Source: Thalassoglobus neptunius
GTDB lineage: Bacteria; Planctomycetota; Planctomycetia; Planctomycetales; Planctomycetaceae
Assembly: GCF_007859735.1 (NCBI RefSeq)
Contig: NZ_SIHI01000001.1
Location: 1,508,251 to 1,572,250, forward strand
DNA: 64,000 bases
Direction: 5' to 3'
Shown: piece after piece, positions 1 through 8,749 of the stretch
How the letters are laid out: every line of letters starts with the position of its first letter
How positions within the stretch are numbered: position 1 is the first letter of the stretch
Notes under the pieces: generated by a model
Seen by the model: the letters and a program-made list of their open reading frames with translations, nothing else
Databases searched by the model: none
What the model was told of the DNA's origin: nothing
Program-made: the position numbers and the translations under genes

Positions 1-27
1 ATTGTTTTCTCTAGCAAGCCTCCATGA

Positions 28-933
28 ATGATGAATCATCCACTGTTGAAGATCCTTCTAGCGTGTCTGTTCTGTTCGCTGTCCTCAGCTTCCGTCTGGT
101 CAGACGATGAACCGACACAAGCGGCCGAAACTCCTCGACCTCTCAACAAGTCGGGGACGGTTCTGATCGACAAGCCAAACAATCGGTTGCTGCTGAAAAC
201 GACAATCTGCTTGCGAGAGGGATTGTTGGAGATGCTGCTATGTACGAAGCAAACGAAAGAACATGAATCGATCCTGACAATTGACGCCCCAGCATCATTG
301 ATTCATGCAGGATTGCTCGGGCTGGGAGCGAAACCCGGAAAGCCTGTGCAATTCCGGCCGGAATTCAAGCCCCCGCAAGGTCAGGTGATTGACATCTTTG
401 TCAACTGGACAGATAAAAACGGGAAGTTGCACCGTGTTCCCGCTCAAAAGTGGGTGCGTTATGCCACCTATCGATATTTCGAAGCACCGCTCGCGAACCT
501 TCCCCCTGGAGTTCCTGTCGATATCGGAGACGATTCTCTTCGCTATGACTCGATGAACAAGTTGCTTCTCTGGTTCGGAACGATGTCCGAAAGCAAGAAG
601 GACGAATTTCTCAGCCTCAGCGAGAACGAGGAGTATCAAAAAGCAATCAAAACAATCTTCGATGCAAGTCAGGCCCGACAGATGAAAGCGAAATTCATCT
701 TTGCAGGCAGCGGTTTTACGAAATTGGACGACGGAGAACTCTACTACCAGGCGGAAGCCGGAAGCGTGATTTGCGTCGCGAACTTTTCTGACGCAATGAT
801 CGACGTCAACATCGAAAGCACCGCAAGCGACGCAGCAGGCCGCTCCTTCGAACCATATACCGAACGGATTCCAGAAGTTGGCACAGAAGTGACAGTCGAA
901 CTGATTCCACTCAAAGCAGACACCAAAGAGTGA
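28..933 (+). CDS. YdjY-domain secreted protein
   Basis: This is a 301-residue protein with a signal peptide of about 25 residues (hydrophobic run LLKILLACLFCSLSSA), so it is exported. The region from about residue 40 to 170 reads as a YdjY-type domain: it has the CLREGLLEMLLC segment, then TKEHESIL, then HAGLLGLGAKPG, in the order I know from planctomycete YdjY-domain proteins. The function of that family is not established. The C-terminal part (about 230-295) is a second beta-rich region I do not recognise. The start chosen is the first of two adjacent ATG codons. The gene stands alone ahead of the tRNA. Confidence 0.75.
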   Translation: MMNHPLLKILLACLFCSLSSASVWSDDEPTQAAETPRPLNKSGTVLIDKPNNRLLLKTTICLREGLLEMLLCTKQTKEHESILTIDAPASLIHAGLLGLGAKPGKPVQFRPEFKPPQGQVIDIFVNWTDKNGKLHRVPAQKWVRYATYRYFEAPLANLPPGVPVDIGDDSLRYDSMNKLLLWFGTMSESKKDEFLSLSENEEYQKAIKTIFDASQARQMKAKFIFAGSGFTKLDDGELYYQAEAGSVICVANFSDAMIDVNIESTASDAAGRSFEPYTERIPEVGTEVTVELIPLKADTKE

Positions 934-1069
934 GCCACATCACCCGACGGCATCACCGTCATCCGAGGAGCCAACCCGAAAGACCACCATCCTTCACAAA
1001 ATCTCAAGAAAATCACACTACAAATTGGATTGCGGACACGTCAAAAAGTCGTTAAGTTTCCCCTCCCAA

Positions 1070-1145
<76 letters not shown>

Positions 1146-1160
1146 AGACTTACGACGATT

Positions 1161-1249
1161 GACCTTCCTGGTGGCACAACAAATGGCACTGCAAACGAAG
1201 GTCAGAGGGTAAAATAGAAGTGCCCCGCAGGCTGCCACCTGCGAGGCAC
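1161..1249 (+). promoter_or_regulatory. Inverted repeats between tRNA-Arg and integrase
   Basis: Two inverted repeats lie in the leader of the integrase. The first is GACCTTC at 1161-1167 with GAAGGTC at 1198-1204. The second is a strong hairpin at 1220-1249 (GTGCC.CGCAGG, loop CTGCCA, CCTGCG.GGCAC). No T-run follows the hairpin, so it is not a classical terminator. These could be recombinase arm-type sites or control elements of the integrase; that role is inference from position. Confidence 0.4.
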
Positions 1250-1307
1250 ACGTAGTGAGCTTTCAGCCCGCCTGAGCAGTTCAGGTTCTTTAGCTGGAGG
1301 TTTGCAA

Positions 1308-2471
1308 ATGAAGTTCTCCCAACCTTGGTATCGCAAGGCCCGCAAAGCGTGGTTTGTGACCCTGAACGGAAAACAGATCCGTTTGGGCGAGTCCAAAAAA
1401 GAAGCATTCGCCAAGTATCGTGTGCTGCTTAACGAGCCGACGACGCGTCAGGTTCAGACAGCGTCCCTGGTCGGCATCATTGATGCCTTCTTGGAGTGGG
1501 TGCAGAAAAACCGCTCGGAAGCCACCTATGAGTGGTACCGCTATCGCTTGCAGCGATTCGCTCAAAAGTACCCGGATCTCAGAGCCAGTGACTTGAAGCC
1601 GTATCATGTCGAACTCTGGGCCGACCAGTACAAGCACTCCCAAACGTCTCGGAGAAATTACCTGCGTTCGGTCAAACGCTGCCTGAAGTGGGCCAAGAAA
1701 CAGGGCTACATCGACGGCAGCCCGATTTCTGACCTGGAAGTTCCCAGTGCCGAGCACCGCGAACTGGCACTTGATGCCGAGCAGTTTCAAGAGCTGTTGA
1801 CCTTTGTGCGAAGTCCCGAGCTTCGTGACCTGCTTGTGGTCAGCTGGGAAACAGGCTGCCGACCACAAGAGTCGTTGCGAGTGGAAGCCCGTCACGTCGA
1901 CCTGGAAAATCAGCGTTGGATCTTTCCCAAATCGGAATCCAAAATGAAACGGCTTTCGCGAGTTGTGTATCTTTCGAAGACGGCTCTTGAGATCACACGC
2001 CGATTGAAAGAGCAGCATCCCGAGGGAAAGCTGTTTCGAAACGCCAATGGGAAACCCTGGAGCAAGGATTCTGTCAATTGTGCCTTCGATGCGATTCGGT
2101 TTCGAATGGCACAGGCAGAAATGGAGCGACGCGGGGAAGTCATTTCCAATGAAGTGATCGCGACTTTTGTTCCCACCTTGTCGCCAACAAGGAAAGTCAA
2201 TGGTGAGCTTGTCATCAAATCCGAAGGTGAGCTTCGCAGTGAAGCGAAAAGAAAGCTGCTTGCCAAACGGGCTGTCGAGCTCGTCCCTCGGTACTCTTTG
2301 TATGTCTTGCGTCATAGCTTTGCCACCAGGGCACTCAAGAACGGGATTGACAGTATGACGGTTGCATTGTTGCTCGGTCACAAGGACGCCTCAGTGCTGG
2401 CACGTGTCTATCAGCACCTCAATCAAGACCCAATTCATCTGCTGCGTCAGGCAGAACGAGCGGCAAGCTGA
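1308..2471 (+). CDS. Tyrosine recombinase / integrase
   Basis: This is a site-specific recombinase of the phage-integrase family, 387 residues. The N-terminal SAM-like core-binding domain spans about residues 55-140. The catalytic domain shows Arg185 in TGCRPQES, then LRHSFATRAL (about 334), GHKDAS (about 357) and the nucleophile Tyr368 in ARVYQHL. I chose ATG 1308 over the TTG at 1302 because GGAGG (1296-1300) is correctly spaced for it. It lies just downstream of a complete tRNA-Arg, and an excisionase-like gene converges on its 3' end, so this is the recombination module of an integrative element. Whether the element is still mobile cannot be told. Confidence 0.93.
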   Translation: MKFSQPWYRKARKAWFVTLNGKQIRLGESKKEAFAKYRVLLNEPTTRQVQTASLVGIIDAFLEWVQKNRSEATYEWYRYRLQRFAQKYPDLRASDLKPYHVELWADQYKHSQTSRRNYLRSVKRCLKWAKKQGYIDGSPISDLEVPSAEHRELALDAEQFQELLTFVRSPELRDLLVVSWETGCRPQESLRVEARHVDLENQRWIFPKSESKMKRLSRVVYLSKTALEITRRLKEQHPEGKLFRNANGKPWSKDSVNCAFDAIRFRMAQAEMERRGEVISNEVIATFVPTLSPTRKVNGELVIKSEGELRSEAKRKLLAKRAVELVPRYSLYVLRHSFATRALKNGIDSMTVALLLGHKDASVLARVYQHLNQDPIHLLRQAERAAS

Positions 2472-2476
2472 CTGAG

Positions 2477-2719
2477 TCAGAGCTTCAAATGTTTCAAAGG
2501 AGGGCGCAAGGCACGAGGCTTTGCGCCCTCTTTTTGTTGCTTGTGAGTCTGGATGAACGCTGCCAGATCTTCTGGATCGATGCGATAGCCCTTGGAGACT
2601 CCCGTCTGAATGTAGGGAAGCTCGCCCTTTTCAATCAGTCCGTACACGTTGCGACGTGAGCAGACAAGAATCTCGGCCACGTCAGAAATCGTTAACAGTT
2701 TTGGAAGTGAGTCACGCAT
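2477..2719 (-). CDS. Excisionase-like helix-turn-helix protein
   Basis: This small protein of 80 residues has a MerR/excisionase-type winged-helix DNA-binding domain. TISDVAEILVCSRRNVYGLI is the helix-turn-helix, followed by IEKGELPYI and a wing ending RIDPEDLAAFI. It is arranged tail to tail with the integrase, 5 bp apart. Such proteins act as recombination directionality factors or simple regulators, and which applies here is not decided by sequence. The last 12 or so codons overlap the hairpin that terminates integrase transcription, which constrains this Lys/Arg/Pro-rich tail. Confidence 0.8.
   Translation of the reverse strand: MRDSLPKLLTISDVAEILVCSRRNVYGLIEKGELPYIQTGVSKGYRIDPEDLAAFIQTHKQQKEGAKPRALRPPLKHLKL
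2500..2536 (+). terminator. Rho-independent terminator of the integrase
   Basis: GAGGGCGCAAG (2500-2510) pairs with CTTTGCGCCCTC (2519-2530) across a loop of about 8 nt, and TTTTT follows. It lies inside the 3' coding end of the convergent excisionase-like gene. Confidence 0.85.
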
Positions 2720-2792
2720 CGTGGTGCATCTCTGTTGTCAAAAGTGAGTCGGTCACCTGGGGAGTTCAGCTTTTTTCAGCGGTTTTTGCGGG

Positions 2793-2826
2793 TGTAGACA
2801 TCGGTCAGAAAACGTAGCGCTCGACG
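2793..2826 (+). repeat. IS21 left terminal inverted repeat
   Basis: This 34-bp repeat begins TGTAGACATCGGTCAG. It matches the reverse complement of 5320-5353 except at its 14th base (C here, T there). It contains the AAAACGTAGCGCTCG binding motif, repeated in degenerate form about 20 bp further in. Confidence 0.95.
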
Positions 2827-2934
2827 GAGAGGGTGTGACGGAATAAAAGCGTAGCGCCCAGATGATCACTTGTTGTCAGGTGTTCAGACTTTTGGTTTTC
2901 ACCATTTGTTTGAACTGATGGCAGCGAGGGACGG

Positions 2935-4449
2935 GTGTTTACCGACATGCAGAAGTGGGCGGAGATCCGTCGTCGTGTGCTCAATGACGAGATCAGCAAG
3001 CGTGCGGCGTGTCGTGAATATGAGATTCACTGGGACACGTTGGAGAAGATTCTCGCGTACAGCGAGCCACCGGGGTATCGACTCACCGAGCCGCGTAGAT
3101 CCAAAGTTGATCCATTCTTGCCAGTCATTCAGGAGATCCTGGAGTCGGATAAAAAGGTTCATCGAAAACAGCGACATACAACTCAACGAATCTTCGAACG
3201 ATTGCGTGATGAGCATGGCTATGATGGCGGTCTCACGATCGTCTCCAGTGCGGTCCGCAAGCTGAAGCAGCAGAACAAAGAAGTCTTCTTTCCACTCTCG
3301 CATCCTCCGGGTGAAGGGCAGGTCGACTATGGGTTTGCGGATGTTTGGCTGAACGGCGAACTGACGAAGGTCGCTTTGTTCGTGATGACGCTTCCCTATT
3401 CGGATGCGATCTTCATTCAGGCGTTTCCGAGAGAATGCACGGAATCCTTCCTCGAAGGACACGTCCGAGCCTTTGAGTTCTATGGTGGTGTTCCAACACG
3501 GATCAGCTACGACAACAGCAAGGTCGCTGTCGGAAAGATCGTTGGCCACCGCGAACGTGAGGTCACCAAAGAGTTCCTGCGGCTCAAAAGCCACTTTCTC
3601 TACGAAGATCACTTCTGTCTCGTCAGACGACCCAATGAGAAAGGGCACGTGGAACGTCTGCTTGACTTTGCACGTCGGTCATTTCTCGTTCCGGTCCCAC
3701 GTGTTGAATCACTGGAAGAACTCAACGCACAGTTGCTGCACTGCTGTGAGAAAGACCTTGATCGCACACTCAGAGGGAAGTCAGCAGCCAAGCGAGAGTT
3801 ACTCAACGAGGAGCAGTTGTGTTTCCTGTCGATTCCCACCGAACGGTTCGAAGCCAGACGATTGCAAACGGTGCATTCCAATTCACTGTCGCTGATTCGC
3901 TTCGATCGCAACAGCTATTCGGTGCCAACAGAGTATGCTCATCGTTCATTGACAGTCATCGCGACGGTGGACGAAGTCCGTATTCTATGCGGTGATCAAC
4001 TCGTGGCCTTTCATTCCCGCTGCTGGGAGAAGGAGCAGTATTTCTTCGATCCGATTCATTACCTGGGACTGTTAGAGCGTAAGCCAGGTGGCTTTGATCA
4101 TGCCAGACCCTTCGAAGAGTGGGAACTGCCGGTCTGCTTTGGAATCCTCAGACGGCGTCTGGAAACGGAACAACAGGGACTGGGGACCAAAGAATTCATC
4201 AAGGTTCTCAGACTTTTGGAGCGACATTCTCTCTCCTCTCTCAAGTCGGCCGTGCAGCATGCTTTAGAAATTGGAGCCAGCAGTGCCGATGCCATTCGCC
4301 TGATTCTCGAATACCAGCAGGAACCGGTGATCGACCTGTTCTGCCTGGATGGTCGACCGCACTTGAAACAGGTCAAGGTCACTCAGACCAACGTCTCTGC
4401 TTACCAATCTTTACTCACTTCAAACCCTGGAGGATGCTCCGTCTCATGA
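2935..4449 (+). CDS. istA: IS21 transposase IstA
   Basis: This is the DDE transposase of the element, 504 residues. An N-terminal helix-turn-helix region (ISKRAACREYEIHWDTLEKI, about 19-38) recognises the ends. The catalytic DDE core has Asp about 130 in GQVDYGFADV, Asp about 191 in YDNSK and Glu about 238 in KGHVERL. A C-terminal beta-barrel region follows. The start given is GTG 2935, with GAGGGA just upstream; ATG 2947 is the alternative. It overlaps istB by four bases, so translation is probably coupled. Confidence 0.95.
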   Translation: MFTDMQKWAEIRRRVLNDEISKRAACREYEIHWDTLEKILAYSEPPGYRLTEPRRSKVDPFLPVIQEILESDKKVHRKQRHTTQRIFERLRDEHGYDGGLTIVSSAVRKLKQQNKEVFFPLSHPPGEGQVDYGFADVWLNGELTKVALFVMTLPYSDAIFIQAFPRECTESFLEGHVRAFEFYGGVPTRISYDNSKVAVGKIVGHREREVTKEFLRLKSHFLYEDHFCLVRRPNEKGHVERLLDFARRSFLVPVPRVESLEELNAQLLHCCEKDLDRTLRGKSAAKRELLNEEQLCFLSIPTERFEARRLQTVHSNSLSLIRFDRNSYSVPTEYAHRSLTVIATVDEVRILCGDQLVAFHSRCWEKEQYFFDPIHYLGLLERKPGGFDHARPFEEWELPVCFGILRRRLETEQQGLGTKEFIKVLRLLERHSLSSLKSAVQHALEIGASSADAIRLILEYQQEPVIDLFCLDGRPHLKQVKVTQTNVSAYQSLLTSNPGGCSVS

Positions 4450-5240
4450 AAAAGATTGAAACCAAAAGTCTGGTGCTACTGCAGCATCATCTCAAAGCGT
4501 TGCGGATGCCAACGATGCTCAGTGAGTGCGAGAAAGTGGCTGGTCAATGCGCCACGGACAATGTCGACCATCTCGGGTTCCTGTTGAGGCTATGTGAGCT
4601 GGAACTCATTGACCGGGAACGTCGTGCCGCAGACCGTCGACTGAAAGCGGCTCCGTTTCCCAATCACAAAACATTGGAGAGCTTCGACTTCAAAGCCCAA
4701 CCATCACTCAACAAACTTCTGATGACCGAACTGTTGCGAGGAGAGTACCTGGATAAGAAAGAAAACATCCTGCTGGTCGGGAATTCCGGGACAGGCAAGA
4801 GCCACATCGCCACGGCACTGGGGATCGCTGCCTGTGGACAAGGCAAACGTGTGAAGTTCTATCGTGTCACAGAACTGATCACGTTGTTGCTTGAAGCTCG
4901 CGAGGAACGTGACCTGCTCCGACTCAAGAAGCAACTTTCGAAGCTCGATCTGCTGATCCTTGATGAGTTGGGCTACGTCCCCGCCAGCAAAGTGGGAGCA
5001 GAGTTATTCTTCGATGTCATTAGCACCGCCTATGAACGGCTCAGCGTGATCATCACCACCAACTTACCATTCGAACACTGGACCGAAGTACTGGGGAGTG
5101 AACGCCTCACCGGAGCCGCCCTGGACCGGCTGACTCATCGTTGCCATATCCTGGAAGCCTCCGGGGAAAGCTACCGTCTGCAAGATGCGAAGAGACGACG
5201 CACAAAACGCTCAAGCTCTGGCCAATCAAAGACGAAATAA
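4446..5240 (+). CDS. istB: IS21 helper ATPase IstB
   Basis: This is the AAA+ ATPase that partners IstA in target choice and strand transfer, 264 residues. Walker A is GNSGTGKSH (about 112-120), Walker B is LLILDELGY (about 167-175), and sensor 1 is VIITTNLPFEHW. The open frame extends further upstream, but ATG 4446, which overlaps the istA stop in ATGA, starts the conserved region (MKKIETKSLVLLQHHLKALR) and is the right start. The C-terminus is basic. Confidence 0.95.
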   Translation: MKKIETKSLVLLQHHLKALRMPTMLSECEKVAGQCATDNVDHLGFLLRLCELELIDRERRAADRRLKAAPFPNHKTLESFDFKAQPSLNKLLMTELLRGEYLDKKENILLVGNSGTGKSHIATALGIAACGQGKRVKFYRVTELITLLLEAREERDLLRLKKQLSKLDLLILDELGYVPASKVGAELFFDVISTAYERLSVIITTNLPFEHWTEVLGSERLTGAALDRLTHRCHILEASGESYRLQDAKRRRTKRSSSGQSKTK

Positions 5241-5319
5241 CCTGTACCGACACTCCCGGCCGAGACGCTCACATCCCTCCACCGGGTTCCTTATCAACAA
5301 CAGCGCTCCGTTTTTCGCC

Positions 5320-5353
5320 CGTCGAGCGCTACGTTTTCTAACCGATGTCTACA
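5320..5353 (-). repeat. IS21 right terminal inverted repeat
   Basis: This is the reverse complement of the left end with one mismatch, and its outer end is ACA at 5351-5353. A second partial motif lies just inside at about 5301-5315. Confidence 0.95.
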
Positions 5354-5766
5354 GATAGGTTTGGGATTTTTAGAAGAATTCTTGCTCGACTCAGGATCGG
5401 GGGAACGGGACAGGTCAGCACCTGGAGAGTGTCACCCGAATTGTCACCCAATGACGCATCTGACATCGCGAGAAGAGAGTTGCGATGAGCGTGCAGTGAG
5501 CGTATAACGCTAATCGTAGGGTCAACGAACCCTGAGCGAGGTGTTCACTTGCTTTCGTAAAGCCTAGGTCGCTGGTTCAAGTCCAGTCGGTGGCTTTCAT
5601 GCGGAACTGGTCGACATTTCGCATCTCAATTCTTGCCGACCTGGAAGATGGCCGTCGTCCGATCGCGTGACTCAATTTGTTGAACACGTATCACGTTGAA
5701 CATGTGTCGAGAGATTCAATTCCAGAATCATCGGTGAGCTTCCTCAAATGAAGATCGTCCGGTTTC
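5354..5766. other. Intergenic stretch between IS21 and glycerate kinase
   Basis: No gene is visible in these 413 bp. They contain the tRNA-Thr 3' fragment (5551-5595) and otherwise unremarkable sequence up to the kinase start. This is probably the boundary between the mobile segment and the ordinary chromosome. Confidence 0.5.
5551..5595 (+). pseudogene. 3' half of a tRNA-Thr gene (attachment-site scar)
   Basis: From the anticodon loop on, this follows tRNA spacing exactly. The loop TTCGTAA gives anticodon CGT, the 3' anticodon strand is AGCCT and the variable loop AGGTC. The T arm is GCTGG, TTCAAGT, CCAGT; the acceptor 3' strand is CGGTGGC with discriminator T. The matching 5' acceptor GCCACCG and a D arm are absent upstream, so only the 3' half is present. 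Such fragments are left where an element has integrated into a tRNA gene. The donor tRNA-Thr is not in this window, and the fragment does not match the local tRNA-Arg. Confidence 0.65.
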
Positions 5767-7122
5767 ATGAGAGTTCATCGCCAATCCGCGATTGAGATCT
5801 GGAAAGCTGGAGTCGACGCTGTTGAATCGACGCGACTCGTTTCCAATGCGATTCAGATCGAGAACGATCAGCTTGTCTGCGGATCGGATTTGTGGAAGCT
5901 CAAGGACAACTCTCGAATCTGCGTTGTAGGAGCCGGGAAAGCCGGTGCTGGGATGGCGGCCGGGATCGAATCAATTCTCCCGGATGAATGGCTCAATCGC
6001 ACCGAAGGCTGGGTCAACGTTCCGGCGGACTGCGTCAGTTCGCTGCGTCGAATACATCTGCATGCTGCCCGCCCCGCGGGTGTGAATGAACCGACAGACG
6101 CTGGGGCTGAGGGAACCCGACGGATTCTTGAGCTGATTGGAAGCCTGGGTCCGGACGATTTGTGTCTTGTGGTCATTTCGGGGGGAGGCAGCGCACTTCT
6201 CCCTGCTCCTCCTCCGGGAGTGACGCTCGAACAAAAGCAAAAACTGACACGAACGCTGATGCATTCGGGAGCCACCATTCACGAATTGAATTCCGTCCGT
6301 CGTGCGCTCTCCGAAGTGAAGGGAGGAGGACTGCTGCGTGCCTGCCGGGCTGGTCAGTTGATTTGCCTCATTATTTCCGATGTCATCGGCGACCCGCTCG
6401 ACACGATTGCGTCTGGCCCAACCGTCGAAACGCAATCCGATCCGGAAGCTGCCATTGCTGTCCTCGAGAGTCGTTGCCCTGACGAAACGCCAGAAGCAAT
6501 CTGGAAGGCTCTTCGACAGCAAGTCCATCAGCAGGCAGACCATTCTTCGCCGATCACAACGAAGTATTCGAACCATATTGTTGGCAACAATTCGACAAGC
6601 GTTTCAGCTGCAACTCGAAAAGCGGGTGAGTTGGGTTACAAAGTCATTTCGTCATCAGCCGATCTGGACGGTGACGCTGATGAGATCGGGAAAAGCCTGG
6701 CCCAACGCTGTCTCGACGAACGCAATCGCCTTTCCTCCTCAGAGAAAATCTGTGTCATCGAAGGGGGAGAACCGACCGTCTCACTCGCTAAGACGGACCT
6801 TCCGCGTCGCGGCGGAAGAAATCAGCAGGTGGTCCTCGCAGCTGCAGAAGTTCTAAAAGAGGCGGACAGTTCCGGAATCACGATTCTTTCTGGCGGCACG
6901 GATGGAGAAGATGGCCCGACAGATGCCGCCGGTGCCGTCATCGACTCTGAATTGCTTGCGATCGCGGAACAACAATCGTTGACGATTGACGAATTCCTCT
7001 CGATCAACAACTCCTATCCGTTCTTCGAAGCTATCGGCGGACTATTAAAAACGGGTCCGACCCACACGAATGTGATGGACTTGCGTGTCGCACTTGTTTG
7101 CTCGAAAGACAACGCTGACTAG
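5767..7122 (+). CDS. Glycerate 2-kinase (DUF4147 / MOFRL family)
   Basis: This 451-residue kinase phosphorylates D-glycerate to 2-phosphoglycerate in the cytoplasm. The N-terminal glycerate-kinase domain shows VVGAGKAGAGMAAG (about 47), the VISGGGSALLPAP loop (about 138), LNSVRRALSEVKGGGLL and ISDVIGDPLDTIASGPTV. The C-terminal MOFRL domain has PRRGGRNQQVVLAA and LSGGTDGEDGPTDAAGA. Length and motif order are those of the GckA/TtuD type, not GlxK. The start is ATG 5767; no strong ribosome-binding site is evident. It stands alone next to the tRNA scar. Confidence 0.93.
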   Translation: MRVHRQSAIEIWKAGVDAVESTRLVSNAIQIENDQLVCGSDLWKLKDNSRICVVGAGKAGAGMAAGIESILPDEWLNRTEGWVNVPADCVSSLRRIHLHAARPAGVNEPTDAGAEGTRRILELIGSLGPDDLCLVVISGGGSALLPAPPPGVTLEQKQKLTRTLMHSGATIHELNSVRRALSEVKGGGLLRACRAGQLICLIISDVIGDPLDTIASGPTVETQSDPEAAIAVLESRCPDETPEAIWKALRQQVHQQADHSSPITTKYSNHIVGNNSTSVSAATRKAGELGYKVISSSADLDGDADEIGKSLAQRCLDERNRLSSSEKICVIEGGEPTVSLAKTDLPRRGGRNQQVVLAAAEVLKEADSSGITILSGGTDGEDGPTDAAGAVIDSELLAIAEQQSLTIDEFLSINNSYPFFEAIGGLLKTGPTHTNVMDLRVALVCSKDNAD

Positions 7123-7178
7123 CTGAGACAAAGCGGCCCTGTTTGCTGTCAATGATTGTACCGGAATACTCTGGCCGT

Positions 7179-8474
7179 TTACTTCAAGCCGGGATGAGCT
7201 CGCACAAGTAGATAGGTCCCTTTCGCCCGCAATCCCAATTGATGAGCATGAATGAGGTTGGCGAATGCCTCATTGGGGACGACATCTGTCAGCTCCCCGG
7301 AATACTCTCCGGTGACATCGGGCTCGATCACGACATGATGCCCGGCATGCTGTCCAACGATCTCAAGAACCTTTCGAATCGAAACATTCTCAAAGCGAAA
7401 CGTTTTTCGATCCTCACTATCGCCTGCCGAAACACTGACCAATGGTGGCGGTGACGGCTCTTGGGCAATCGTCTCATCTTCCGCTTTCACAATGCTCAGC
7501 TTGTCTTCCTGCGACGACGTTTCAAGCGGTGGCGGACTGACTTCTTCTGCTTCAACAATCGTCTGGGGCTGACTTCGAACTTCTTCAATCAGCTGACGCA
7601 ACTCCCGAATCTCCGTCATCCACTCAGGCGTTTTGTGGGATTCGCCGACTCTCTGAAGTTCGCGTCGCGCGTCGTTGAGTTGAATCTCCATCAATTCGCG
7701 CCGAAGCTCACTCACTTCGAGGGACAAGTCTGTATCGACAAATGGACTTCGGGTTGAGTCAGAACTCTCACTGGTTGAAGCATGGCTGCGATCATCATGC
7801 ATTTCAGGGATCGGAACCATGATCGATTTCTGATCGACCTGTTCGCCCTCAGTCGCATGGGATGAAACCGGAAACGACGGAGCTGATAGCGGCTCAATCG
7901 TTGATGGCATCGCGGGCAATCCGATTCGTGCGTCCCGATCCGCTGAAGCAACCTGAACGCCCTTCTCACGATGGGCAGCAGGACTCAAAGACGGGATCGA
8001 TCGAGAATCAACAACGTGCTCTGAACTCACGTTCAAATCTGTGCTGTTGCCGAATTGCGAAGGTGAGGACACGACAGGGGACGCGATTGCCTGAAGAGCG
8101 CCGGGAGCCCGGGCTTCTCCCGTTGTCCCGGGAAACGTCGAACGAGTGTGGGCCGTTCTGACGTTGTCATTGGGAATCTGCTGCGCAGGCTGTGAAGCAG
8201 GACGCGCTTGCGCCCGCAGATCATTGAACGCAACGTGCTGTCGATTCTTAATTCCATCGGTTGACGGAGAAGCGAATTCAGCGGTCGTTTTTACTTCAAG
8301 CGTTGCCACATCAACGTCGGAAGACGGATCGTCTTTGACGGGTGCTCGGTCTTCGGGGCGAATTTTCTTTCTCGCGAACTCGAAATCTGCGGGATCGAAC
8401 CCGGTCAAAACCAGTGTGAGCCCGAATGCGAGAAGCATCGTCCAGAAGGCAGTTTTGAATGTGGTATGCGACAT
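7179..8474 (-). CDS. Membrane-anchored protein with C-terminal STN domain
   Basis: This is a 431-residue protein of unknown role. One membrane segment lies near the N-terminus (about residues 7-25, FWTMLLAFGLTLVLTG). A long low-complexity, Ser/Pro-rich region (about 30-250) follows, then a predicted coiled coil (about 255-310, SLEVSELRRELMEIQLNDAR). The last 70 residues (FRFENVSIRKVLEIVGQHAG, then VVIEPDVTGEYSGELTDV) resemble the short secretin/TonB N-terminal (STN) domain. That domain normally precedes a secretin or TonB barrel, but here it ends the protein. ATG 8474 is preferred over TTG 8495. It is convergent with the glycerate kinase. Confidence 0.65.
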   Translation of the reverse strand: MSHTTFKTAFWTMLLAFGLTLVLTGFDPADFEFARKKIRPEDRAPVKDDPSSDVDVATLEVKTTAEFASPSTDGIKNRQHVAFNDLRAQARPASQPAQQIPNDNVRTAHTRSTFPGTTGEARAPGALQAIASPVVSSPSQFGNSTDLNVSSEHVVDSRSIPSLSPAAHREKGVQVASADRDARIGLPAMPSTIEPLSAPSFPVSSHATEGEQVDQKSIMVPIPEMHDDRSHASTSESSDSTRSPFVDTDLSLEVSELRRELMEIQLNDARRELQRVGESHKTPEWMTEIRELRQLIEEVRSQPQTIVEAEEVSPPPLETSSQEDKLSIVKAEDETIAQEPSPPPLVSVSAGDSEDRKTFRFENVSIRKVLEIVGQHAGHHVVIEPDVTGEYSGELTDVVPNEAFANLIHAHQLGLRAKGTYLLVRAHPGLK

Positions 8475-8584
8475 CTGACCAACTGATGGGGACAAAAACT
8501 TCAGTCCTTCTCAATCCATCGGTCTCATTGGTAGCTGTCTTCAGCAGAATCGGCATAACCCGCAAAGATTCACAGGGATGCGCG

Positions 8585-8640
8585 CACAAAAAAACGCGAC
8601 AAGGTCCCCTCAAAGCTCCTAGCTTCTCCTTGCCGCGTTT
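8585..8640 (-). terminator. Second minus-strand terminator hairpin
   Basis: AAACGCG.CAAGG (8592-8604) pairs with CCTTG.CGCGTTT (8628-8640), with an inner AAGCT/AGCTT hairpin in the loop. On the minus strand a run of seven T follows at 8594-8588. Confidence 0.65.
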
Positions 8641-8749
8641 AAGTTGTCAGTGCGATTTGTGACCGCGAATCTCGGTCACGGAAACATAGATCCGCCAATT
8701 CACGTGTCAAACTGAATCGAGCAGAACGCACAAAAAAGGAGAAAGAGCC

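Larger units (their letters stand above)
2793..5353 (+). mobile_element. IS21-family insertion sequence
   Basis: This is a complete element of 2561 bp: 34-bp terminal inverted repeats (33 of 34 identical) starting TGTAGACA, then istA and istB overlapping by ATGA, the typical IS21 organisation. Each end carries a second, inner partial copy of the transposase-binding motif (AAAAGCGTAGCGCCC at 2846-2859 region and AAAACGGAGCGCTG on the minus strand near 5301-5314). The flanking bases just outside (GCGGG on the left, GATAG on the right) do not form an obvious target duplication. Both genes look intact, so the element may be active. Confidence 0.95.

Noticed and set aside
1290-2381. Long minus-strand frame antisense to the integrase.
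   Set aside because: It is a shadow of the integrase reading frame; the plus-strand product has a complete active site.
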